Shown: positions 1 through 8,533 of the stretch, piece by piece | How the letters are laid out: each line of letters opens with the position of its first letter | Position numbering within the stretch: position 1 is the stretch's first letter | Assembly (NCBI GenBank): GCA_050181465.1 | Contig: JBFXDD010000014.1 | Location: forward strand, 49,916 to 113,915 | Direction of reading: 5' to 3' | DNA: 64,000 nucleotides | From: JACRLW01 sp050181465 | GTDB taxonomy: Bacteria; Planctomycetota; UBA1135; UBA2386 | Notes under the pieces: generated by a model | Seen by the model: only the letters and a program-made list of their open reading frames with translations | Databases searched by the model: none | Told to the model about the DNA's origin: nothing | Program-made: the position numbers and the translations under genes

Positions 1-584
1 AGACGAGCGAACTGTCGCAGCAATCCGAGATCGCCTTCGATCGCGTGGCCGCCCTCGATCCCCATCAACGCTGCGTGTTTGCCGGCGCGAAGCGCAGACT
101 CGATGTCGCGCGTGCTCGCGCAGTGTTGCATGCGCGTCGGGTTCGAATCGACCGTTCGGAAGTAGCCGTCGATCATGTCGAGCGCACGCCGTGCCGATGC
201 GTTCGGCTTGCTCGCTGCGAGCTTCTCGCGTGCACTGAGGTCCTCCGCGCCGTAGTAGCTCGCTGCCACGTAGATCGAGTAGATCTGCACATCGAGTCCG
301 CTCTCGAAGATGCGTGGCAGGTCCATGTGACCGTCCTGCGCCCGCCCGCTCATGTCAAAGTCTTCGTCCAGGATCCGACTCGTCGTGTCCGAGTGCGTGT
401 CCACGACGATCGAGTTGCGATGGATGTCCAGTGCTCGGCGCCACAGCGACTTGTCGTAGCCCTCGGGGGGCGGCATGTCGGCGACGGGAACTCCGCTCTG
501 CGCCGCCAGCGACGGAGCGGTGCACAGGCACCATGCAGCGAGGAAGAGAACGAGGCAGCGGCAGAAGCGCGAGCGATCCGGCAT
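1..584 (-). CDS. Membrane dipeptidase-like protein, peptidase family M19 (partial)
   Basis: The gene runs off the left edge, so only the first 194 residues are present. An N-terminal hydrophobic segment (residues about 9-28, ending in A-A-Q-S) looks like a signal peptide. The mature part carries V-D-T-H-S-D-T at 61-67, where H64 and D66 match the first two zinc ligands of M19 dipeptidases. G-I-E-G-G-H-A-I-E-G at 175-184 matches the family's bridging-glutamate loop (E177). M19 enzymes cleave dipeptides; this one would act outside the cytoplasm. The remaining zinc ligands lie beyond the window. The gene is divergent from the SprT-like gene, with 52 bases between the start codons. The family call rests on two conserved motifs in the right order and spacing. 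Confidence 0.85.
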   Translation of the reverse strand, partial: MPDRSRFCRCLVLFLAAWCLCTAPSLAAQSGVPVADMPPPEGYDKSLWRRALDIHRNSIVVDTHSDTTSRILDEDFDMSGRAQDGHMDLPRIFESGLDVQIYSIYVAASYYGAEDLSAREKLAASKPNASARRALDMIDGYFRTVDSNPTRMQHCASTRDIESALRAGKHAALMGIEGGHAIEGDLGLLRQFAR

Positions 585-636
585 TCGTGCGATCGTCGCC
601 GATGGCGTGGTCGACGCCAAGCCTTAGGCTCTTGCA

Positions 637-1698
637 GTGACCCAGACTGACGACGACGCGGTGTTCCGAGCGCTCCTCGAACTCACCAGCATGTGGGACT
701 TCTACAACGCGGAGTACCTGGAAGGTGCGCTGAAGTCGATCGGCTTTCGGTTGATCGAGTCCAGAGGCGTGTTCGGCCGATGGGTCGGGGACGCGCGTAC
801 GATCGAGATCTCGCGCTGGCATCTCCTCGAGTCGCCGTGGATCGAGGTCCTGGCCACCCTGCGACATGAGATGGCGCACCAGTTCGTCGACGAGGTGATG
901 TGCGTACGTGACGAGAGCGCGCATGGTCGTGCGTTTCAGTCCGCTTGCCGCAGGCTGCGGGTCGACGCTGCTGCGAGCGCGGCTCCCGTCGTCGATGATG
1001 GCGAGACCCGCATCGCGTCGCGGATCCAGAAGTTGCTGGCGCTGGGTGGCTCGCCCAACGAGAACGAGGCGGCTGCGGCGATGCGTATGGCGCGCAAGCT
1101 CATGCTCGAACACAACATCGCGCGCGTCGATGAGGGGCGGCCCGCCGGATTCGTCGCCAAGCAGATCGGTCCGGTCCGAAAGCGGCACGACGCCTGGCGA
1201 GCTTCACTCGGATCGATCCTCGCGGAGTTCTTCTTCGTCGAGGCGATCTGGCGGGATAGCTACGACGTCCCGACCTCGACCTCGGGAAGTGCGCTCTTCG
1301 TCTACGGCACCGCCCATGACGTCGCGATGGCGGACTACGTCTACGGCTACGTGAGTTGGGTCGTCGAGGATCTCTGGCGACGTTGGAGCCGTGCGCAGCC
1401 CGCTCCGGTGGGCCGCATGCGAGCGCAGTATTGTCGCGCGGTGGTGCGTGGCTTCCGAAACTCGCTCCACCAGCAAGATCGCGAGATTGCCGGCGACGAG
1501 CAGGCGCTGGTCTGGCGCGGCGACCCCAAGCTCCGCGCGTACTTCCGGTGGCACAACCCGCGCATCACCACCCGCCGCCCCAGCCCGCTCTACTCGACGG
1601 AGGCGACCCGGGCCGGCTTCGAGGCTGGGCAACGGGTTTCGATCAAGAAGCCGTTGGGTGGCGAGTCGAACGGTGGGATTGCCGGGTATCTCGACTGA
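637..1698 (+). CDS. SprT-like / DUF2786 domain protein
   Basis: 353 residues from a GTG start. Residues about 12-110 form a SprT-like putative zinc metalloprotease domain with H-E-M-A-H at 77-81 and a downstream H96 in S-A-H-G-R-A-F, as in SprT/Spartan domains. A DUF2786 domain follows at about 121-165, recognisable from R-I-Q-K-L-L-A-L and K-L-M-L-E-H-N-I. The rest is unassigned. SprT relatives act on DNA-protein crosslinks or as uncharacterised proteases; DUF2786 has no known function. No signal peptide is visible, so it is probably cytoplasmic. Its 3' end overlaps the convergent flhF gene by 56 bases. Confidence 0.8.
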   Translation: MTQTDDDAVFRALLELTSMWDFYNAEYLEGALKSIGFRLIESRGVFGRWVGDARTIEISRWHLLESPWIEVLATLRHEMAHQFVDEVMCVRDESAHGRAFQSACRRLRVDAAASAAPVVDDGETRIASRIQKLLALGGSPNENEAAAAMRMARKLMLEHNIARVDEGRPAGFVAKQIGPVRKRHDAWRASLGSILAEFFFVEAIWRDSYDVPTSTSGSALFVYGTAHDVAMADYVYGYVSWVVEDLWRRWSRAQPAPVGRMRAQYCRAVVRGFRNSLHQQDREIAGDEQALVWRGDPKLRAYFRWHNPRITTRRPSPLYSTEATRAGFEAGQRVSIKKPLGGESNGGIAGYLD

Positions 1699-2623
1699 GC
1701 TGCAGTGACCGCCAACGCGCTGCTACGGCGTCGATGTCGGACTCCGCGATCGCGAGAGCGAGCATCGCCAACGCGATCGGATCCGCGACGACGAGATCGG
1801 CCGGCACCGAGCGACCGTTGGTCACGAAGCCCAGAGTGAGTCCTCGCTCGATCGCGAGATCGAGAAGTTCTCCGGGTCGTTGGGCGACGTCCCACTTGGT
1901 GAGGATGACGCGGGAAAGGCCGAACGGCTGCCAGAGATCCACGTGAGCTGCGGCGTCGGCGCGTCGAAGATCCGCGGGCAGTGCCAGGACGAGCGACCCT
2001 CGAGCGCAGTGCGGGTCGCGCACGAGCGAGTTCGCGGCGGTGTGGTCCGCCGGGGCGATTCCCGGTGTATCGATGAACTCGATCGCCTCCGACGAACTTG
2101 CCGTCGCCGTGACCGCCGGTGTCGGAAGGACCGAGAGCCGCAAGCTCGCGGCGAGTTCGGTCAGTTGGGCGATGCCGCCCGGGCGATCCGTATCGATGGT
2201 TCGGAGATGTGCGATCTCGCCGTGTCGGGCGGCATGCGCCGCGAGCTTGGCGACGGTCGTCGTCTTTCCGGCCCCGTTGGGTCCGACGACGACGATTCGA
2301 CGGCTCGGCCAATGGAAGTCGCAGCGAAGCCAGTTCGCGAGTACGGCGGCAGCTTCCACTGCGCGCCCGGCGGTCGCCGACCGCGGCAGCATGCGCGCAA
2401 GTCGCGAGAGTGTGTCACGGGAGAGCCCGAACTCCAGCGCGGGAGTCGTCCAGGGATCGTCGGGTCGTGGGATCGCGACGATCGAGGATGGCGCTGCCAG
2501 GATGCGCACGCTGCGCGAGGATGTCTCGGTGGCGACGATCCGCGCATCCGGACCAAGTGCGCGCTCCACCATGGCCATCGCTTCTTCGACCGTTCGGCCG
2601 GCGAAGGCTCGCGGAGTGGTCAT
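1643..2623 (-). CDS. flhF: Flagellar SRP-type GTPase FlhF
   Basis: 326 residues. The N-terminal 100 residues are a short FlhF-like N region beginning with the typical A-x-T-V-E-E-A-M pattern. The SRP GTPase core starts near 108. The P-loop G-P-N-G-A-G-K-T-T-T is at 114-123, a D-T-D-R-P-G-G stretch is at 145-151 (compare D-T-Y-R in FlhF/FtsY), D-T-P-G is at 185-188, and T-K-W-D corresponds to T-K-x-D. FlhF sets the number and placement of flagella and helps assemble the basal body. It is the last gene of a minus-strand flagellar unit, coupled to the fliO-like gene by an ATGA overlap (2620-2623). No flhG follows. The tail overlaps the convergent SprT-like gene. Confidence 0.82.
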   Translation of the reverse strand: MTTPRAFAGRTVEEAMAMVERALGPDARIVATETSSRSVRILAAPSSIVAIPRPDDPWTTPALEFGLSRDTLSRLARMLPRSATAGRAVEAAAVLANWLRCDFHWPSRRIVVVGPNGAGKTTTVAKLAAHAARHGEIAHLRTIDTDRPGGIAQLTELAASLRLSVLPTPAVTATASSSEAIEFIDTPGIAPADHTAANSLVRDPHCARGSLVLALPADLRRADAAAHVDLWQPFGLSRVILTKWDVAQRPGELLDLAIERGLTLGFVTNGRSVPADLVVADPIALAMLALAIAESDIDAVAARWRSLQLSRDTRQSHRSTRHPTAS

Positions 2624-3123
2624 GGCGACAGACTCGTGGGTGCGCGCTTGCGCAGAGCGTGGAGCGCGGCGTGGTGGTCGTCGACGACCGGGGCGGGCTC
2701 CTCGCGCGGCAGTTCACTCGGCAAGGTGCGAGGAATGGCGATGACGGGCTCAGTCGTCTCGCTCGCTCGCGAGTGAGCGCGTGCGGCCAGTCGCACACCC
2801 GTCGGCGATGCCGCGAACAGGAGATCCTGGTCGTCGAAGCGGACGACCAGCAGTCGATTGCCGTCGTGCAGATTCAACTCCTCGACCACTTGCAGCCGGT
2901 CGGCGCGATGGGTGTCACGGCGTGCAGCGTGCTGGGTCGAGTCCGGCGTGCGGCGCGGCCACGCGATGAGGATCGACAGCGCCGTGATCGACACCATTCC
3001 AGTGGCGATGGTGACTTGCCAGAGGCGCTCCGCAGGGACCAGCGCCAACAGCGCGATCAACGCCGGCGAGAGCGCGGCTGCGGCGCGCATTACGGTCCGT
3101 CGATGATCGAGGGTCGGGGTCAT
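2620..3123 (-). CDS. FliO-like flagellar export membrane protein
   Basis: 167 residues. Hydrophobic segments at about 11-29 and 38-54 form an N-terminal membrane anchor. A compact region follows, V-V-E-E-L-N-L-H-D-G-N-R-L-L-V-V-R-F, then D-D-Q-D-L-L-F-A-A-S-P-T-G-V-R-L, which fits the FliO cytoplasmic motif (hydrophobic strand, G-N, L-x-V-V, then L-L-G-T-x-x-G-V-x-L). FliO helps assemble the FliPQR export gate. The assignment leans on this weak motif plus position between fliA/HDOD and flhF; no fliP, fliQ or fliR is in the window. It ends in an ATGA overlap with flhF and starts 19 bases after the HDOD gene. The C-terminal tail from residue 110 is low complexity. Confidence 0.55.
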   Translation of the reverse strand: MTPTLDHRRTVMRAAAALSPALIALLALVPAERLWQVTIATGMVSITALSILIAWPRRTPDSTQHAARRDTHRADRLQVVEELNLHDGNRLLVVRFDDQDLLFAASPTGVRLAARAHSRASETTEPVIAIPRTLPSELPREEPAPVVDDHHAALHALRKRAPTSLSP

Positions 3124-3142
3124 GACCAGAAGGTGCGATCGC

Positions 3143-3979
3143 TCAGGCAGTGAGCATCTCTTCGAGTTGCGCCAGTTCGGTGAGGAACCGAGGCGCCATG
3201 GAGTCGGCGAGTGTCGTGTCGATGCCCAGAATCGTCAGCGCTTCGGGGAGGAACTCGAGTTCGAGGCCGTCGGCGGGCGTTCCCACGCCGGCCCGGAGCA
3301 CCATCAGATCGGCCACGTGAACCATCGCCGTCAACGGCGGGTCGATCAGGATCTTCGCCGGATCGTGATGTTGCACGATCGCGCGCCGCACATCGGACGG
3401 AACCGGCCATCGCGACAGCACGAAGCCGGCCGCGGTCGCGTGGTCGAAGCCGAACACGCGGCGCTCGAAGGCGATCAGGGACTCGCCCTGTTCGGCGTCG
3501 GCGTTGGCGGGGCCCTCCTCCACGTACTGCGACAGCGCCACCTTGCCGATGTCATGCAGGACTCCGGCGGTGAAGGCCGAGCCGGCGTCGGAACGGCCGA
3601 GTCGGACGGCGAGCAATTCGCAGGCGACGCCGCAGGAGAGCGCGTGACGCCAGATCGCGTTCGGATCCAGGATCTGTGGGACGGCTCCTCGCGACCGGAA
3701 GTAGTGATTGGTGCACGACGCGATGACGACGCGCATCACCGTTCGAGTTCCGAGTCGCCCGAGTGCCTCACGCACGTTGCTGATCCCCTGCACGGAGCTG
3801 AGCAGGCTCGAATTCGCCAGCTTCAGCAGGCGTGCAGTCAGTGTCGGGTCGGTTCGCACGAGGCCGACGAGGTCGTCGATGCTGTAGTCGGGGTCCTGCA
3901 CGAGACCGAGAACCTGCGTCGTCACCGCGGGCAGCGGCGGCATGTTCTCGATCACGTTCTGCAGTTGACCGTTCGACAT
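3143..3979 (-). CDS. HDOD domain protein
   Basis: 278 residues forming one HDOD domain. It begins with N-M-P-P-L-P-A-V and L-V-G-L-V-R-T-D-P-T-L-T-A-R-L-L-K-L-A-N-S, the classic HDOD opening. L-H-D-I-G-K at 141-146 retains an HD pair. HDOD proteins usually lack phosphodiesterase activity and act in signalling; in several flagellated bacteria they sit with motility or chemotaxis genes. Here it lies 7 bases after fliA and 19 bases before the fliO-like gene, so a role in flagellar regulation is likely but inferred. No other domain is attached. Confidence 0.85.
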   Translation of the reverse strand: MSNGQLQNVIENMPPLPAVTTQVLGLVQDPDYSIDDLVGLVRTDPTLTARLLKLANSSLLSSVQGISNVREALGRLGTRTVMRVVIASCTNHYFRSRGAVPQILDPNAIWRHALSCGVACELLAVRLGRSDAGSAFTAGVLHDIGKVALSQYVEEGPANADAEQGESLIAFERRVFGFDHATAAGFVLSRWPVPSDVRRAIVQHHDPAKILIDPPLTAMVHVADLMVLRAGVGTPADGLELEFLPEALTILGIDTTLADSMAPRFLTELAQLEEMLTA

Positions 3980-3986
3980 CGGACGC

Positions 3987-4865
3987 TCACGTCACCTGGA
4001 GTTGTGCGCGATCGAGCTGGAGCTTCAGCCGTGCCATCACGTTGCTGTGGATCTGGCACACACGCGATTCGGTCAGCTCGAGGATCTCACCGATCTCGCG
4101 CATGGTCAGACCTTCGTAGTAGTACATCACCAGAATGAGGCGTTCCTTCTTGGTGAGGCTGCGCGTCATCACATCGAAGAGGTCGCGCTGGTGGATCGTC
4201 TGAAGCGGATCTTCGCTCTTGTGATCGGCGAGGATCTCGACCTTTTCCATGTCCTTGTCATCGTCGTTGTCGTCCCACTTCTCCGACAGCGAGAACATGG
4301 CGCGCGCATTCGCTTCCGCCTCGTGCGCCTGGAGTTCTTCGATGGTGATCTCCATCGCCTGCGCCAGTTCCCACTGGTTGGGGTGGCGACCGAGCTCGCC
4401 TTCGAGCTTGCGCGATGCCCGCTCGAGCCGATGTGCCTTGAGACGCACGAGGCGCGGCACCCAGTCCTGCGAGCGGAGTTCGTCGAGGATCGATCCGCGG
4501 ATACGCGTCGTGCAGTAGGTCTTGAACTTGATGCCGCGCGACAGGTCGAAGCCGTCGATCGCGTCCATCAGGCCGAAGATGCCGGCGCTCATCAGGTCGT
4601 CGAGTTCGATCGACTTCGGCAAGGTCTGCAGAACGCGCTCCGCGATCATGCGCACCAAGGGCAGGTGGACTTCGAGCAACACGTCGCGAAGGTTGCGATC
4701 CTTCGTGCGCTTGTAGGTCTTCCAGACCTGGGCGAGTTCCTCTTCGGACGGGCGCGGCTGCCCGGACGACATGCGGTTGCGGCTGCTGCCGAGCTTGGGT
4801 GCTTCGGCGGTCCCTGGGGTGGCGGACTTCGCGGGGATTCGACGGGCGAGGGCGGAACGAGCCAT
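3987..4865 (-). CDS. fliA: Flagellar sigma factor FliA (sigma-28 family)
   Basis: FliA/WhiG-type sigma factor. The conserved core starts at E-E-E-L-A-Q-V-W and carries region 2 (L-P-K-S-I-E-L-D-D-L-M-S-A-G, then F-K-T-Y-C-T-T-R-I-R-G). Region 3 follows, and region 4 ends with G-L-T-M-R-E-I-G-E-I-L with a helix-turn-helix S-R-V-C-Q-I-H-S. The linker before region 4 is unusually acidic (W-D-D-N-D-D-D-K-D). The start is uncertain: ATG at 4865 is used here, an in-frame GTG lies at 4934 and another ATG at 4772, and none has a Shine-Dalgarno. It heads the fliA-HDOD-fliO-flhF unit and would direct late flagellar transcription, perhaps including motAB at 30482. Confidence 0.88.
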   Translation of the reverse strand: MARSALARRIPAKSATPGTAEAPKLGSSRNRMSSGQPRPSEEELAQVWKTYKRTKDRNLRDVLLEVHLPLVRMIAERVLQTLPKSIELDDLMSAGIFGLMDAIDGFDLSRGIKFKTYCTTRIRGSILDELRSQDWVPRLVRLKAHRLERASRKLEGELGRHPNQWELAQAMEITIEELQAHEAEANARAMFSLSEKWDDNDDDKDMEKVEILADHKSEDPLQTIHQRDLFDVMTRSLTKKERLILVMYYYEGLTMREIGEILELTESRVCQIHSNVMARLKLQLDRAQLQVT

Positions 4866-5545
4866 GGGGGTCAGCGGGACGAGAGCGGGCCGCGCAAGCG
4901 GCGGCCGGTGCTGGTTCGAGGAGGACTGCCGCACGGCGAAGCGGCCGCGGCCCTGGTCTGGCAGTCCGTGAGTCCCGTGATGCCCGTCGATGGGCTCGTG
5001 TCGGCAGCTTGAAGGCTGTGAAGAGGGTGCTGCCGAGGCTTCATTCGGGAACCGGCTGCCACGACGGCGATCGCCGTCTCAGGCCCTTGGCTTTGCGTCC
5101 CCACCTTTCGGAGGGTTTGCCTTTGTCGTGAAGCAGAAGGAAAGATCTTGCGACCGGAGACGGCCGCGAGGGAATGATCGGCAGCTCGACGATCGAACTT
5201 CAGTGGAAAGTGGAATTTTCTTCAGGATGGCGGAGGCGGAGTGTGGAATTTCGTGGAAAGTCTCGTTGGATGCCACATAAGTCCTTTCTAGACAAAGGCT
5301 TAAGATCTTGATTCCGGCCAGCTCCCGCCCCCTCGTTGGTGCAATGCTTGGACCGAACCAGCCCGAACTCTTCGTGAACGTCTGCTGCGATCGCCACGAG
5401 TCGCGCCCGTCTGCGTGGCTACGTCGGCTCCTCCCTGGCAGCGTAGCTACAGCTACGCTTCGGTCGTCGACCGACGCAGCTCCTTGCCGGACATCGACCT
5501 GCGGCGATCTCGCGACGCGGGTCACGAATCGTCCGGGCTGGCCCG
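4866..5545. other. Long non-coding leader region upstream of fliA
   Basis: No convincing gene is present in about 680 bases. The centre (5140-5310) is visibly less GC-rich than the surroundings. It holds four copies of GTGGAA (5203, 5210, 5243, 5253), two copies of AAGATCTTG (5142 and 5302), and T/A-rich stretches suited to a promoter for the minus-strand fliA unit. At 5440-5459 there is a 9-base perfect inverted repeat, AGCGTAGCT-AC-AGCTACGCT, followed by the palindrome CGGTC-GTC-GACCG at 5461-5473. At 5525-5538 a 14-mer, CGAATCGTCCGGGC, recurs exactly in the long inverted repeat at 52531-52600. Confidence 0.5.
5203..5258. promoter_or_regulatory. GTGGAA repeat cluster (candidate operator)
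   Basis: GTGGAA occurs four times in 56 bases, at 5203, 5210, 5243 and 5253. The last two are 10 bases apart, one helical turn, and the outer pairs repeat the context GTGGAAAGT/GTGGAATTT in swapped order. The arrangement resembles operators built from short direct repeats, such as the TGGG-type boxes of MraZ, but no mraZ is in the window. It lies 340-390 bases upstream of the chosen fliA start, so a regulatory role is only inferred. Confidence 0.3.
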
Positions 5546-7918
5546 TCAACGCCAGGCAAACTGGGCGGTGATGACGGCGTCCGTATCGCTGATCAGGCGC
5601 AGCCAGTAGGCGCCGAGCGCGGCTTCGAAGCGGTGGTCGAGCCGGGTCTTGGGTGCGGCTTCGAGCTGGGCCACGGGAACCCAGTGCCCTGTCCCCGTGA
5701 CGTCGGCTTCCACCGTGACGACGATCGTCCGCTGGGACTGGTGGGAAAGTGACAGCGACTTCTCGTCGTAGCCGGCAGCGAGGTAGGGGTCGCTCGGTTG
5801 GTTCGCGAGCACCATCGTGTCGAACCAAGGGCCGCCGTCGCCGCGGGGCTTGCCGAGCTGCCAGAGGTCGTCGACGGAACCGACCCAAAGCGCGAGCTCA
5901 CCATCGTCGCTGCGCACGATATGTTCGCCGTCGACCTTCGGATCGACGCCGCTGAGCACCAGGAGCCCGCGGTAGCTCGCGTAGTCCAGGATCTTCCTTC
6001 GGTGGGTGCAGATCGGCCGCAGCTTGGAGAACCCGCCGGCGTTGTCGGCGGGCATCTCGAAGAAGGTGCCGCCTGCGTGCAGGAGGTTTCGTTCGGTGCA
6101 GACCTCTCGGAAGACTCGTGAGTTCGGCGAGGTCGATCCGCGCGGCAGGCGCCAGCGGGTGCCGTGCTGGTCCAGGTAGAACAGCGATGCGGCGTCACTG
6201 CGGATTCCGCTCGGCGGGATAGCGGCCTGGCGTTCCAGCATCGCGGCGGCTTCGGCGCCTTCGACCCTTCGCAAGGAGAAGTCGGAGTGCAGATCGTACG
6301 CCCGGCCTTGGCTTGCACATCGCAGCGTGCGCTGGTTGTCGCCGAGGGCGAGCAAGAGGGTGCTCGGCAAGTCGATCGTCCCGACACCATGGAAGACGTC
6401 GGTGGGCTCCTCGCCGCGATCGTCGGGACCGCGCAGGTGGAGCATGGCAGTGGCGCTCGACAACGCCGTGTTGCTTCGCAGACGAATCCAGATCCCTGCG
6501 ATCGAGGTCAGGTCCACCCACTTCGACCCGCCCGAGAGTTCGACCTGGTGCGCGACCGCCCAGGTGCCCTCCCCGCTGCGATCCACCTCGATGTCCACTC
6601 GAACGTCGCCGGAGCCGGCCGGCGTTGTCGCACTGAGGACCAACGAGCGAGACGCATGGCCGGCGATCAAGAAGGGATCACTCGGGGTGTCGGCAGGCAC
6701 GCTGTCTTCGAGCCAAATCGCCCCGCGGCCGAGGCGCGGACCGAATTGATCGAGATGTTCCGGCTTCAGGAACACCAGGTTCGACTGCGACTGGCCGGGG
6801 CCCGCGATCTTGTCTTCCAGCGGGTGCTGATTCAGGAATGCATTGCGCGCGGTGTCGTCACATCCGAGCACGACATGATCCCCGAAGCGGCAGAAGTCAC
6901 CGACCACCTTCAGATAGGTGGAGCGCGGCTCGAGTCCGCGTGCTGTTCGTGGGCCGAAGTCGCGTGGGAATCGCCAGAATGTCCCGTGCATGGTCATCAG
7001 GAGATCCGGCTCACCGATGTCCCGGATACGTGGCCACTCGGTGTTCCAGCCGTGTGCACCGTCGTACGCGTGTGAGGCCTTCGGCAAGCGATACGCGTGC
7101 CACGTGCCGCCATCGAGGGCCATCAGAATCAACGAGCGGTGATCCCATCCGATGCTCCACAGCGGCGCGTCGGAGTCGCTGCCCTCGATTCCTCCGGGCC
7201 CGGTCACGTCGGTGAACTGGTTCCTGCGGACGATGTGCCACGCCGAACTCTCGCCGTCCCACTCGGCCAGCACTCCGCTCGGCGCAGCTGGGTTCGCATA
7301 CGCCTCACGCGCATGGTCGCCGTTGTTGGCATACACGTAACGGCCGGCGGCGCTGTAGAAGCCCTTGCCGTGGTAGCCGGGCAGATTTGCTTTCCGACCG
7401 CTCTTTCTCTGTTCGTCGGCCCACAGTTCCTTCACCTCGAGCGTGTCCACGTCGACCTCGTAGATGCCCTCCTCCATGGTCGCGTAAACGACCTTGTTCT
7501 CTGGTTCGGTCAGGTGCCGAGCCGTGCCCGTGTGGCGACCGTACATGCGCGAGTACGGGATGGCGCGTACCTCGCCGTTCGCGCGTATCACGTACGGTCC
7601 CAGGAACAGCTGTCGCGATTCCAAGTGGATCAATCGATTGGCGACTGTCCCACCGATGCTCTCCGCGTGGATTGTCTGTCGGAAGTCGCGCGTGATCGAG
7701 TACAGCTTGTCCGAAGAGCCTTCTGGTCGATGCGGTGCATAGGTCACGAGCCACAATCGGTCGGCCCAGACCGCGAGTGCGCCGATTCCACATTCACCTT
7801 CGTCGTTGTAGACCGCGAGGTGGGGGTAGATGCCCGAGACGCTGCGCTGGGCAGGCAGGGAGACAGCGATGCAAGTGCAGGCCAGGAGCAGGGTCGACGG
7901 CGAGGTCGATCGAGTCAT
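5546..7918 (-). CDS. Exported protein of unknown function, propeller-like
   Basis: About 790 residues, with ATG at 7918 preferred over an in-frame TTG nine bases earlier. Residues 1-24 form a signal peptide ending L-P-A-Q. The sequence is rich in W, G and Y and shows repeated blade-like segments such as L-A-V-W-A-D-R-L-W-L-V-T-Y, G-I-Y-E-V-D-V-D-T-L-E-V and S-I-G-W-D-H-R-S-L-I-L. This suggests a beta-propeller N-terminal half. The C-terminal half contains two related stretches, W-L-E-D-S-V-P-A-D-T-P-S-D-P-F-L-I-A-G and M-V-L-A-N-Q-P-S-D-P-Y-L-A-A-G-Y-D, so it may be an internal duplication. No catalytic motif is evident. It is monocistronic and follows 615 bases of non-coding DNA. Confidence 0.6.
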   Translation of the reverse strand: MTRSTSPSTLLLACTCIAVSLPAQRSVSGIYPHLAVYNDEGECGIGALAVWADRLWLVTYAPHRPEGSSDKLYSITRDFRQTIHAESIGGTVANRLIHLESRQLFLGPYVIRANGEVRAIPYSRMYGRHTGTARHLTEPENKVVYATMEEGIYEVDVDTLEVKELWADEQRKSGRKANLPGYHGKGFYSAAGRYVYANNGDHAREAYANPAAPSGVLAEWDGESSAWHIVRRNQFTDVTGPGGIEGSDSDAPLWSIGWDHRSLILMALDGGTWHAYRLPKASHAYDGAHGWNTEWPRIRDIGEPDLLMTMHGTFWRFPRDFGPRTARGLEPRSTYLKVVGDFCRFGDHVVLGCDDTARNAFLNQHPLEDKIAGPGQSQSNLVFLKPEHLDQFGPRLGRGAIWLEDSVPADTPSDPFLIAGHASRSLVLSATTPAGSGDVRVDIEVDRSGEGTWAVAHQVELSGGSKWVDLTSIAGIWIRLRSNTALSSATAMLHLRGPDDRGEEPTDVFHGVGTIDLPSTLLLALGDNQRTLRCASQGRAYDLHSDFSLRRVEGAEAAAMLERQAAIPPSGIRSDAASLFYLDQHGTRWRLPRGSTSPNSRVFREVCTERNLLHAGGTFFEMPADNAGGFSKLRPICTHRRKILDYASYRGLLVLSGVDPKVDGEHIVRSDDGELALWVGSVDDLWQLGKPRGDGGPWFDTMVLANQPSDPYLAAGYDEKSLSLSHQSQRTIVVTVEADVTGTGHWVPVAQLEAAPKTRLDHRFEAALGAYWLRLISDTDAVITAQFAWR

Positions 7919-8533
7919 GGCGGGCAAACGTAGCGCGAGTGCATGGGCGTCCCCACGATCGGAACGTGCAAGCCTCGTCGAGTTTCCTTCACCGCCGACC
8001 GACTGGCGTCACATTGCCGGTTCACGCGGACCTCCGGCGCGAACCGCCAGAGCACGCGTCCACATCCACAGAGTATTGGTCGACGAAGCCGCAGGGTCAT
8101 CTGTCGAGCCGCGGTCCGGCCGAACGAGCCGTCGGGTCGTCCCTGTGATCCTTGCCTGACCAAGGCCATGTCCGTGACTTGCTCGAGCGGCTGTCGAGAT
8201 TGCCCACGAGTGAACGGTCGACTGTTCTCCAGCCGTTGGCTTCGAGTTCCGAGTGACCAGCAGCGATCAGGAGACGACCAACTGCTGCCAACCGCGAGTG
8301 CTCCGCACGCGTTCTGCGGGCATCGAGTGAGTGCGAGGGACCCGCAGCCGAGTGAGGCGCGAAGGCCGGTGTCGAGGTCGAGTTCCGGAATGGGTCCAGT
8401 GGCGCCGGTCGAACGACTCACGACATGGCGCGCCCACCCGGGTCGCGAGTCCATCGACCAGGCATCGATTCGTCATCGGCCGGAAGCCCCGGAGGCGTAC
8501 TGGGTCAGGCCGACCGCCCGTGTCCGCTTCGCC
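7919..8533. other. Intergenic region without a recognisable gene
   Basis: About 615 bases between the start of the exported propeller-like protein and the stop of apt. Open frames here have shadow-like composition (R-, P- and S-rich) and no Shine-Dalgarno. A 6-base inverted repeat, GTGTCC...GGACAC (about 8519-8541), straddles the end of apt but lacks a T-tract. I see no tRNA or other RNA fold. Confidence 0.5.

Noticed and set aside
45..650. Open frame on the plus strand
   Set aside because: Arg/Val/His-rich shadow of the M19 dipeptidase on the minus strand, which has conserved motifs.
4990..5280. 96-codon plus-strand frame in the fliA leader
   Set aside because: No ribosome-binding site, biased composition, and it would cross the low-GC regulatory island.
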